From Nansenia antarctica (Eukaryota; Chordata; Actinopteri; Argentiniformes; Microstomatidae), in the NCBI GenBank assembly GCA_963989245.1, contig OZ022341.1, forward strand, positions 56,623,128-56,687,127: 64,000 nt of DNA. The letters run 5' to 3'. The notes under the pieces were generated by a model. It worked only from the letters and a program-made list of their open reading frames with translations. It was not told the DNA's origin and searched no databases. A program made the position numbers and the translations under genes. Positions 25,893 through 36,079 of this stretch are shown in pieces. How positions within the stretch are numbered: position 1 is the stretch's first letter; each line of letters opens with the position of its first letter.

Positions 25893-28285
25893 CAGTGGTT
25901 CTCAAAGTGTCGGGCGCGCCCCCGGATAGGGGCAATAGCAATACTGGTGGGGCGCGAGAGACTGGGGAGGTCAACAATTAACACTCAGGTGAACTCTTTG
26001 ACTTGTTCTAGTTGTAGCTTCATAATCTTCGTAATGGAGTCATTTCTGACAGGGACAGCGAAAACAAAAACGGAAAATGCGACAAACATGGTTAAAAAAA
26101 AAAAACTGTTCGAAAGTATGACGAGGCTTACCTTGCAATGGGCTTCACCGTGAATGTGGTGGGAGGTGAGGAGAGACCATTGTGCGTGCTATGTCTCAGA
26201 ACATTAGCAGCAGACAGCCTGAAACCAAACAAGTTAAAAAGGCACCTTGAGACAACACACCCCAATGATGCAAAGAAGCCACTGGCCTTCTTTAAAAGAA
26301 AACTTACAGAGTACAGAAAGCAAGAAACTCATATGACAAAAGCGGCATCCGTAAGTACCAAAGCGCAAATAGCGTCATTCAAGGTTGCATACAGAATTGC
26401 GAAGTGCAAGAAACCGCACACCATAGCTGAGGAGCTCATACTCCCAGCTGCACTGGATATGGTGTCAACTTTGATTGATGAGACAACCGCTGCAAAATTG
26501 AAGACCATTCCCCTGTCCAACGACACCATTGCAAGACGCATAGGTGAGATGTCAGAGGACCTTGAGGAACAACTCGCAGAGAAACTACACAAACGTTTTG
26601 CATTGCAAGTTGATGAGGCTACTGACAGTAATAAGGACTGCTTGTTTATTTCTTATGTCCGCTATGTAGATTCGGAGTCAATGAATGAAGACTTGCTGTT
26701 TTGCAAGCATGTGACAGGGAGAGCGACAGCTAATGAGCTATTTGGGATTCTTGACACTTACCTGACAGAAGACGGACTGAAATGGGAGAACTGTGTGGGG
26801 TTTTGCTCAGATGGTGCGCAGACAATGACCGGGAAAAGGAAGGGACTGCAGGCGCTAATAAATCGCGTCGCACCAAACGCGCAATGGACACACTGTGTCA
26901 TTCACAGAGAGGCGCTCGCAATCCAGGCAGCTTAGCCCTGAGCTAAATGAGGTTTTGACCGAAGTGATCGGTGTTGTAAATTTCATCAAAACCCGCCCGC
27001 TGAAAGCACCTCTGTTCTCTGCACTGTGTGAGGAAATGGGAGCTGAACACTCTGCTTTGCTGTTTCACAGTGAAGCACGGTGGCTCTCCCGAGGGAAAGT
27101 GTTGTCCCGAGTCTTTGAGCTCAGAGAGGAGATTCGGGTGTTTATGGAGGAGGTGGGAATGCACGAATCTTCAGTAATTTAGAATTCCTGATGAAACTGG
27201 CCTATCTCAGTGATGTGTTTGGAAAGCTCAACGAGCTGAATCTTCAGCTTCAAAGAAAAGACAAACACCTACCCCACCTGGCAGATAAGGTCAGCGCATT
27301 CACCAGAAAGCTGGAGGTGTGGGGCAGGCGCCTTGATGAAGGAAATACTGATCCTTTTCAGAACCTGACCACGTTTGTAGAAAGCAGTGATTGTGATGCC
27401 ACCACAGTGATCCCCTGCCTGAAGCAACACATCTCTTCCCTGGGAGCATTGTTCCAGAAATACTTCCCACACAACACTGCTGAGTATGACTGGGTGGTGG
27501 ATCCATTCAATGCAGCAGGTTGGTAGGCAATTTTGATGACTAAATATAACTGTGAATATTTTGTGCTGTAGGCCTATATTTTATTAATGTTGTATGTATG
27601 TTACTAACTAACTACCTGGAATGGATTGTTGTAAAATTGAATCGTGTTGTGTTTAATATGCAATTAATTACAAATAAGGTATCTCTATCCGTAGCACCTG
27701 CTGATTTCAGCTCTGCTGAAGAGGACCAACTCATCGAGCTGACCTCTGAGTCCACCCTGAGGCTGAGGTTCAATGGTCAGACACTGAGTGAATTCTGGCT
27801 TGGTGTGGAGAAGGAGTATCCACTCATAGGGCAGAGGGCTGTCGGCATCCTTCTTCCCTTCGCCACATCCTATCTCTGTGAGGCTGGCTTTTCAGCTGTT
27901 GCTTCACTGAAAACAAAGTACAGATCTAGGCTCAACATTGAGCAGGACTTGAGAGTGGCAGTGTCAGGCCTGCTACCCCGTTTTGAAAAGATCTGCAGTG
28001 CCAAACAGGCTCATTGCAGCCACTAATGCTGTAATGTTATGATGTTCTTGATTGTTAGTGTTCATTTTCTTGAGAATTGTAATTGAAAAATATTGTTATT
28101 GTGTTGATTTATTATATTGTGTTATTTGTATTTTTAGGTTTTTTGTTGGGAGACAGTGTTATGTGGTTCAGTTCAATAAATGTAAAATTGCCCCATGTTG
28201 TGACAGTTTTTTGGGGGTGAGGTGGGGCTCACACATTTTTTGTCCTCCCAAGGGGGGCTTGACATAAAAAGTTTGAGAACCACTG
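25893..28285 (+). mobile_element. Autonomous-type hAT transposon (ZBED/Charlie-like), decayed
   Basis: Inverted ends CAGTGGTTCTCAAA (25893) and TTTGAGAACCACTG (to 28285). The 8-bp target duplication CCATAGCT lies at 23522-23529 and 28286-28293; its left copy is now separated from the element by the nested hAT at 23536-25890. The element encodes a BED-finger hAT transposase with disruptions. The ends are still well matched. Confidence 0.93.
26035..28026 (+). pseudogene. hAT transposase (ZBED5/SCAND3-like), disrupted
   Basis: A BED-like zinc finger (CVLC...KRHLETTHPND) is followed by the RNase H-like core: first Asp in LQVDEATDSN, second in GFCSDGAQTMTGKRKG, and the HCVIHREAL and [13 protein letters not shown] motifs. 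The hAT C-terminal domain reads LPFATSYLCEAGFSAVASLK. Breaks: a frame change in the poly-A run near 26094-26107 (the first 20 codons start at about 26035), another near 26925-26938, and a third near 27165-27190. The 170-bp interval about 27518-27692 starts GCAG|GTTGGT and ends CCGTAG; removing it restores the expected DPFNA...PADFSS junction, so it may be a true intron. Domesticated relatives include ZBED5. At least three frameshifts make an intact product unlikely. Confidence 0.85.
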
Positions 28286-28293
28286 CCATAGCT

Positions 28294-29748
28294 CATCGTA
28301 GGAAGCTCTGATCGACTCGGGGTTGGTCTCTACGTGTTTAGGAGACTCAGGCGCATAAAAAAAGGCTCATGTCTCTATCACCACAGCACAGCTACGCGCG
28401 AATCATGCGAAGGGAAGCAAGATATGGCAAGGGACCTAACCCTAACCACTAACCATTAATAAGCTGCCAAACCAAAAGGTCTATCATATCAAAACATAAT
28501 CTAGGGATGTATAGGAATAAAAAAATCACATCTAGAATTTGCCCACCCAGATGGTAATGAAATGTTCAGGACTATTACTCTTGGCTGAGGGCTTCAATAC
28601 GTCACGCGCAGTATCAACCAATGAAAATGCGTAGAGTGCGCCCAAGATACGCCCCTATATTTGCATACACATCTGACAATGACAAAGACAAACTATTCTA
28701 TGTGAATACAACATTGTCTTTCTGTTGATCAGATGTGTATGCAAATATAGGGGCGTATCTTGCATGTTGTCCACGCCCCTGCGCATTTTCATTGGTTGAT
28801 ACTGCGCGTGACGTGATGAATCCCTCAGCCAAGAGCAGACACTACTTAATTTCCAATCATAGCATGTTTTTTTTTGTTTTAAAGGGTTAGGGCATATGAA
28901 TCATAGTGGAGGTATGATATATGGCATATATATACGGTTCTTTGGTGGAAAGGCATTTTTAAAAGCCATTTTTAGTCACCACAAGTCTTTTCAAACCCAG
29001 GCAGCATGACCAGCAGGAAAACACAACTAGATCTTCTATAATTCTAACTGGATAGTACTTCGTTTCCAGTCATAGTCAGCTAGATTACTTACTTAGCTAG
29101 CTTACTTATCAAATGTACATTTTGTGATATAAACGCAGTGGAGACACTCTCAGCTGTCTTGCATCGCGGATATGCGCTCTATGTCTAATTGAGTCAACTG
29201 GTATTGTGGTTATCACCAAATTCTCCCATACAGTGCTGATGGACTAGTATAGACCATTGCCGACGTGTGAAAGGGGACAACACGGGAATAGCTTGGGATG
29301 TCGACATAGTTTGGGATTCCATGGAAATTATAGGTAGAAAGAGGCTGTGTGAGAACGGGTCTATAGACTCTACCCGTCTGTGATGATAACTGCGTCGCTG
29401 CTTTCACACGTCACGCGCGGTATCAACCAATGAAAATGCGTAGGGGTGTGGACAACATGCAAGATACGCCCCCAGATATTTGCATACAGATCTGATAAAG
29501 TGGAAAAGAAAGAATACATGTGGAAAAGAAAGAATGAATGTGGAAAAGAAAGAATGAAAGAATGAATGTGGAAAAGAAAGAATGAATGTGGAAAAGAATG
29601 TGGAAAACAAAGAATGAATGTGTAAAAGAATAAATAAATATAGAAATGTATTTCGTTATACTGTGTGTATTCATCCATTTATTTGTTCATACATTCATTT
29701 ATGTATCTATATATTTATTGTTAATTTTGACAGACTTGGTCCTCCATA
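28294..29748. repeat. Right inverted arm of the long-inverted-repeat element
   Basis: Inverse of the left arm. It is interrupted by extra material between octamer/CCAAT modules: two modules face each other at about 28565-28675 and 28720-28845, forming a hairpin, and a third lies at 29400-29490. Octamers ATTTGCAT or ATGCAAAT at 28659, 28739 and 29478. Confidence 0.65.
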
Positions 29749-29754
29749 GCAATT

Positions 29755-30789
29755 CTCAAGTCACGCAAATGACCAAAAGGCTTCTTTTTTTTTTTAAACC
29801 AAAAAAAAAGGCTTTCAGTTTTGTTCATATTATGAAAGTTTTAGGATCACTACATACTTATAATTTGTTAATTGGATTCACTGTATCGTCTGCTGTCCTG
29901 TTCGTAGGGTACTGGGTTACTGATACATGGCTTGTAAACAAACTTATGTTTTAAGACGTGTTCAAAAGCAAAGATCATCTAATTATGTTATAACAATTAT
30001 TATTCTAGTTTTTAGAATGTTGATGTTCTATCAGCGTGTTCTGATGTGCTAAACATGCAGTTAGATGTTAGTATAGCGATGTTTTCTTTTTAGCTGCTAG
30101 GTAGCTACCAACGTGTTTACATTCAGAGCGATTTTCTCCCATTCTCTGTTTGAGCTGTACCAATATTAAAATAAGCATATCTTCTTCAACTATTTTAAGA
30201 TTACAATGTATTACACATCATTTGAAAGTGCATTAATCTGTCACCACAGGCAGAAAACTCGGACAAACAACTCGCTAATATCTGATGGTGAAAAGCTTCT
30301 AGACAAAATATTCTTGTCATCTTTAAAAAAAAACTGTCTATTACTTACTTGTAAATCAAAAAAGTGAACTCCCGCCATTGTAAGTCATTGAATGTCATTC
30401 AGTCACGGTCTGTCGGAGCGATCGTTGTTTGTTTGTTCGAGTTTTCAAAGGGGCCGTGGCTTAGCGATAGGTCTATTGCCAGGGAAACCCTTTGGGGCAC
30501 AACCGACCTGTGGGTTGGCGGAATTGTGGGCCTTGTTCAAGGGTGTCTCCTTGCTGTTTCAGAGATACCGTATAACTTTCAACATTTTAGCCACCAGGAC
30601 GTGACCACGCACTTCATGACACACACTGTCTTGAGTGCTAGTGTATGTGTGATGTATAAGGACTGTGTGATGTAGACGGGGTACATAATTGTATCTGTAC
30701 AGGTTTCTGTTCGGACCAGGCAATGTGGGCGTGTTACAGGGTCCCACAGTGAGGGGTCGAACCAAGTCCACTAAAAGAGAACTAGAGGT
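29755..30789. other. Intergenic, nothing recognised
   Basis: Unique AT-rich sequence, then a GC-richer block at 30364-30600 that resembles no family I can name. Confidence 0.4.
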
Positions 30790-31068
30790 TATGATGAATG
30801 TGATGGAGATGAGGGTGTCCCCTCACCTTGTTGCCCCTCTTGTGGGTGAAGAGTGAAGCTTGTGAAGAGTGTTTCATAGAATAAATAAGTGCGCTATGCA
30901 TGAGCATTTATAGGCTGGGCACTAGACGGGGCTATGCGCCTGCAAGCGTCCTCAGCCTGTACCAGGAGTCATTGAATAGGACGCACTATTGAACAGAGTG
31001 CGTGTCTCATTGTGAGGGGTCTCCTTCATCTCCTTCAGAGAACCTAGGTTACATTTGTAACCTCTAGT
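30790..31068. mobile_element. Possible DIRS/Ngaro-type terminal fragment
   Basis: Ends in the palindrome GGTTACATTTGTAACC (31050-31065), bounded by AACTAGAGGTTA at the left (30780-30792) and TAACCTCTAGTT at the right. GGTTAC-N-GTAACC ends are typical of tyrosine-recombinase retrotransposons in fish. No coding sequence. Confidence 0.4.
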
Positions 31069-32750
31069 TTTTTTCTTTCAAATGATAATTTGACCACCAG
31101 AAACTATATTGAAGAAGTGATATGTATTTATGCATTTTCCTATACAGTTAGTGCTCTGAGACATTGAACATTTATGTTTCATATTTCTGGTTTCATGGGG
31201 ATTTTTGGTTGTAACTTGAAAGGAGAGGTTGTGATTGCCTGCAGCTTTAAATCCGTCTTTTCTGTTCTCCAAACACTCTGCTGACGCACAAGCCAGAGAC
31301 ATTTAGACACTCCGCCAACAGTGTTGTCACTTGTAAGTGAATTCCCTATACAAAAGGATAATTGTGTAACCAGTCAGACCGCTATCACCAGGGACACCTG
31401 GAGACCTTTTATTCAGAACAAGCAAGAACACCACAACAAAACCTCCTCTGATAAAGTCTCAGTGCACCTGACACAATAAAGCGATGATTTAATTGGGGCT
31501 CATCTAGCTATATCCTTATAGGGAAAAATGTAGACAAAAGGTTACATCCTGGATGACCTAGATAGAAATGACTGGGCTCTTTATCAAACAAGTATATGGA
31601 TGGTTAAAAAAACACATGATTAAACTATTAATTTGGTTAACTGTGTGGATGGGTCATGAATTTTTCTATCAACAGACACATGATCATTTCCCACCCCACT
31701 AAGCAAGATATTCTTTAATGGCCTCTTATTTTTCCTGCAGTGTTATACTTGACACCCCCCATGACACCGTTTCCATGTCTACTGACGTCTTTATTCTCCA
31801 AGAAATTCCAAGCAACTCTGACCACAGCCTTGCCATTCTATCTGTGAAAGCTCAACTGAAGCAATTAGTTGGGCTGCCTGATACAATACGTAGGGGGCTT
31901 GGGAACATAACATTAACAGACCTTAAAAGACGTTTCAAAAGCACCAAACAATGCCCATCTGGCATTCCAGGGTTACATATGTACATATGCCCTAAGCAAG
32001 GGGAGGAGTGCTCACATTCTATGTAGTAGAAGAATCAGACAAGTGAGCCTCTGAAGTCTTAAGGGCTCACAATTAGCCTGTGATGGAGTACAAGATAACA
32101 AGGTCTGAGAGGTACTGTCTGGGGAAACAAAGCCCAATTGAGATCAACCCTTTAATCCCAGCCGATTCAATGAGCTCTGATGATCTGTAAAGCATGAGGC
32201 ACCGAGCCCAGCCTGTTTCCCATAGGGTGCAGCGCTGTGCAGTAAACTACAGACACAGGATTAAACACAGGCAACGGTGCATGTGTGCCATATAATGAAG
32301 AATTTCCTTCCATCCATCAAAGTGAATTACAAGCGTGATGGCGCATAAAGCAAGCCTGTTTCACAGCATCATTTCTTATACAGTAATAGGAATGCCAGTT
32401 GACGATGACGGTGCCTGTTCTGTAAACACTGCAGCTTATATCCAGCTCTGAAGCCAAACGTGCCTGTGTGAACGTACATTCCTATAGCCCCTTCAAAGTC
32501 AGTGACCCCTGGAAAACCAGTCTGACATTATCTCTATTATATCTGGTCTGGAGATGAAAAGGTCAAAACCAGCTTTCATTTGCTTGTCTCTGTATCCGCT
32601 GCAGCTATGCTGCTATTCTGTTAACAGGAAGACTGATAACACCATTAGCTCCCCGTACGTTGAGGGACAGGAAGCTAAATACCCTCTGCTAATTGAGGCC
32701 TCAATCAGTTACTGAGCAGTCAAGTAGCTTCACAGGACTCGAGAGACAAA
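31069..32750. other. Intergenic, nothing recognised
   Basis: Unique sequence. A 102-codon frame at 31718-32026 has no recognisable domain and no splice support. Confidence 0.45.
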
Positions 32751-33387
32751 TATCCTACCCAGGGTTTCCGTTAGAAAAATTTGCCGTCGGACATCGTGTC
32801 CGGGAAGAATTCGATTTACCGGACAAACGTGATATATTCCGGTCATCATATTAAAATATAATTTAAAAAATCAAAAAAAATCAAAAAAAAATCCCCCAAA
32901 TCTAATATAGCTGTTTGTCGCGGTGATTACTGTTGTGTAGCGGCCTATATATGCCATTTAATGTCTATTTCTCATCCGATACGATTAGATGCGAGCTATA
33001 TAATATATAATAATATAACATGATTTGACGCATGCGCGCTATGCCATGCGTCAAATCCAGCGCTGAACGGGTCCAGCGCTGAACGGGCGCCTCACTGGGA
33101 ACTGAACAGACAGCATCGATCAATGAACGGACTCCACATTACGTTAACTGAAGTTTGTTAAATTGTTTGGGATTAATGTGAGTTTTCTATTTTCTCTTTC
33201 CAGTTTTACCCTTTTTAAAAAATCAATAAAACAACGTCATTTCTATAAGTCTCGCTGGTTGGGAAGGCATTTCGTTTAGCTCGGGAGTATGACAATGGGA
33301 AGAACATAACTGTTTATTGAGAAACAATTGATAGGCAGTCTGGGATACGTATATAAAGAAATACCACAATGTCTAGATGTATAACAT

Positions 33388-33537
33388 TTTATTGAACAGT
33401 AACAGTGCAAGCATGTAGGCTACGGGGAACAGGGATTTTGGTCAGTAGGTCCTTTGTACAGAGGGCTGTTCTCTCCGACAACGCGTTTCCAGGTACCATG
33501 GAAGTCATAGGTCATCACATGGATGTAGTCCAGCACA
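33388..33537 (-). pseudogene. Captured GH18 chitinase exon with stop and poly(A) signal, copy 1
   Basis: The minus strand from 33536 reads VLDYIHVMTYDFHGTW, then a GENSPLYKGPTDQ segment, ending NPCSP and a stop at 33420-33422. This matches the part of family-18 chitinases (acidic chitinase, CHIA type) around the conserved M-x-Y-D motif of the barrel. A splice acceptor (CTGTCAG) precedes it, and the (CTGT)n array of the minus strand serves as its pyrimidine tract. Similarity stops after TDQ. AATAAA follows the stop after about 27 nt (33393-33388). The catalytic DxDxDWE exon is absent, so no enzyme can be made. It looks like an exon plus flanking intron captured by the transposon. Confidence 0.85.
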
Positions 33538-34151
33538 CTGACAGAGAGACAGACAGACAGACAGACACAGAGACAGACAGACAGACAGACAGTCAGACAG
33601 ACAGACAGACAGACAGTCAGCTTACTTCTACCCTTTTGAGTGGAATTACTCCTTTAATTAGCTGTTAGCCATCTCAAAGCCCCCTGAGCTGCTCGTCAAC
33701 ACTGAGAATAGACCACATTATAGAAACCAAAACACCGTTTTATAAATCCACAGGGAATAACCGAGAGTGTAAGGAAAGGCACACCCAGCGCTGTCAGTGG
33801 TGGGGAGACTTGAAGTGGCTTTGCTTGATTTCCAGCACAGATTCAAGGATTGAAACACTGATGAAAATAGGGAGTAATAGTGATGGGATTATTTTAGATT
33901 ATATTAGATTAGATTAGATTAGATTAGGTGAGATTCAACTTTATTGTCATTGCAGAGTACAAGTACCAGACAACAAAATGCAGTTTAGCATCTAACCAGA
34001 AGTGCAAGTAGTGATATAAAAACAAACACTTAACTTTCGGGGAAACTGCTAAAATAAAATAAATTTTAAAAGAAAGCGACTATTAGCACCGCCGAATGAC
34101 AACAAACGTATGAGTAATGAGTTAAACAATGTCACTTTTATAGTATGTTGT

Positions 34152-34649
34152 TGTTTAACTTGCCGTTCGGTCGCCATGGCTCTGGTGTGTGTAGCAGCTT
34201 CAGCTAGCTGGCTGGGAACTTCTAGGGGTGCGTTCGTAAACACGCTCTGAGAGCGCCGGAGCGCACGCTGGCTTCGATGTCACAGAGCGACCGAGTCGTT
34301 CGATTGGACGAGAGGCGTTCCGCGAGTGCTGATCGGATTTCCAGAGCGTGTTTACGAACGCACCCAGCCAGCTTTAGCGAATTGTATTCAAAGGGAATGT
34401 TGTTTAACTTGCCGTTCGGTCGCCATGGCTCTGGTGTGTGTAGCAGCTTCAGCTAGCTGGCTGGAAACTTCTAGGGGTGCGTTCGTAAACACGCTCTGAG
34501 AGCGCCGGAGCGCACGCTGGCTTCGATGTCACAGAGCGACCGAGTCGTTCGATTGGACGAGAGGCGTTCCGCGAGTGCTGATCGGATTTCCAGAGCGTGT
34601 TTACGAACGCACCCAGCCAGCTTTAGCGAATTGTATTCAAAGGGAATTA
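34152..34649. repeat. Tandem 249-bp units, two copies
   Basis: Units start at 34152 and 34401 (TGTTTAACTTGCCGTTCGG). Each contains a small inverted-repeat element with ends GGGTGCGTTCGTAAACACGC and GCGTGTTTACGAACGCACCC, so this smaller element inserted before the amplification. Copy 2 of the host hAT has three units. Confidence 0.93.
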
Positions 34650-34756
34650 TTTTCACCGGACAATAATATCCGACGACTTTTCAATTTGTCGGACTTCAAC
34701 AAATTTTACCGGACAAAGACCGGTAATTGCCGGTTAACGGAAACCCAGATCCTACC

Positions 34757-35304
34757 CCATTTATCTGTGGTGTTGTCTCCCACATGGCACTTAATTGATA
34801 CATATAATGTAGCACTTGAAGCAGTAATGTAGCAGTCACTCGGCTATCACAGCAACACCTAACCAGTAACTTAATTGTGCATGTCTGTTTACTGGGGCAG
34901 CTACAGTGTTTGAAAGGATTAGTTTATTTAAAAAAAAAATCCTTCCTGTATATGACGATGGATGCCAAATGGACTGTGAGGCACATGTGATACATTATCA
35001 CCACAGATATGTTGTGTTGGGAGATGCCAGCTCCCTGTCACACAGTCTACAGCACCTCACAGAGCCTGCAACTGTGGCCCACATGTCATCCCCACACAGA
35101 GCTTGTAAATAGTACAATACAAGTAGGCCTCTGTGTCACGACACTGTAGACAGAAATGTCATAATCCATTCGGGATAAAAATAAACATCTAATCACTCAT
35201 TAGATCAGATGCTCATGTGAGTGTGTCTGTTGTTTGCATGGCAACATCATGCCAACTAATCGGTCTATTTGTTTATCAAGCCATTGGGGGAAACATGTTT
35301 CATT
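34757..35304. other. Intergenic, nothing recognised
   Basis: Unique sequence between two mobile elements. Confidence 0.45.
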
Positions 35305-36079
35305 TACTGTTTTTTTTACGATTGCTAAGTCGCAGTGTTCAACACTGAAGTCACATTGTCAAAACTCTTCATGCAGTCTGCATTACTAACATGCATCCTG
35401 GCCAAACACTTCATACATGTCTCAAAAGAAGCTTGTTCTACCATACACTGGCAACAATGTTCACTCAGAAAGCATACACATTCATAACACTCTGACCTGC
35501 AAAACACTAACAACAGGGAGCATTACATAGTTTGAATGATTTTCACAAGAATGAATAGTTCATTTACATACATTTGACTTTTTTTTTTTTTTTTAGACAC
35601 TGGAGGAACAGATAAACAATACAAGGGGGGCAAATAGAAGTTTTTAGGGGACACAGTAGAGGGGAAAAGCGGGTGTCTTCAAGAGACGCAGTGCTGGGGG
35701 GCAGTAGATGTCTCAGGAGGAGCAGTTAAGGTGTAACCTGAAGAGATGGGTAGTGACTCTGCAGTTCTGACAGAATGTGTTCTTCACAGTTTTGAACACA
35801 GTGTGTTACAGTTTTTTACGATCGCTAAGTCGCAGTGTTCAATACTGAAGTCACAGAGTCACAACTCTTCATACAGTCTGCATTACTAACATGCATGTTG
35901 GCCAAACACTTAATTCATGTCTCAAAAGAAGCTTGTTCAACCATACACTGGCAACAATGTTCACTCAGAAAGCATACACAGTCATTCATAACACTCTGAC
36001 CTACAAAACACTAACAACAGGGAGCATTACATAGTTTGAATGATTTTCACAAGAATTAATATTTCATTATAAAAAGGGT

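Larger units (their letters stand above)
19935..29748. mobile_element. Composite element with long inverted ends and 6-bp target duplication
   Basis: The ends are TATGGAGGACCAAGTCTG (19935) and its inverse CAGACTTGGTCCTCCATA (to 29748), flanked by GCAATT at 19929-19934 and again at 29749-29754. Inverted similarity continues inward through a GTGGAAAAGAAAGAATGAAT minisatellite, an octamer/CCAAT module, a block with TGGGTGGGCAAATTCTAGAT (20390-20410; inverse at 28530-28550), a 5S-like module and a GTAGGTGCGG block (inverse near 20715; direct at 23504). Internal sequence: LINE remnant, module copies and two nested hAT elements. No transposase of its own recognised. Long inverted repeats with 6-bp duplications occur in Polinton and Dada superfamilies, but neither can be assigned. 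Confidence 0.72.
32760..34748. mobile_element. Non-autonomous hAT element carrying a chitinase exon, copy 1
   Basis: Ends CAGGGTTTCCGTTAG (32760) and TTAACGGAAACCCAG (to 34748). Perfect 8-bp target duplication ATCCTACC at 32752-32759 and 34749-34756. Length 1989 bp. In order it contains AT-rich sequence, a GH18 chitinase exon (-), a (CAGA)n array (33541-33615), intron-like sequence, a (TTAGA)n run with an L2-type tail (33895-34030), and two tandem 249-bp units. Nearly identical to the copy at 49657-51898, so recently mobile. No transposase. Confidence 0.93.

Noticed and set aside
31718..32026. 102-codon frame
   Set aside because: No recognisable domain, no splice partners, single-frame chance opening.
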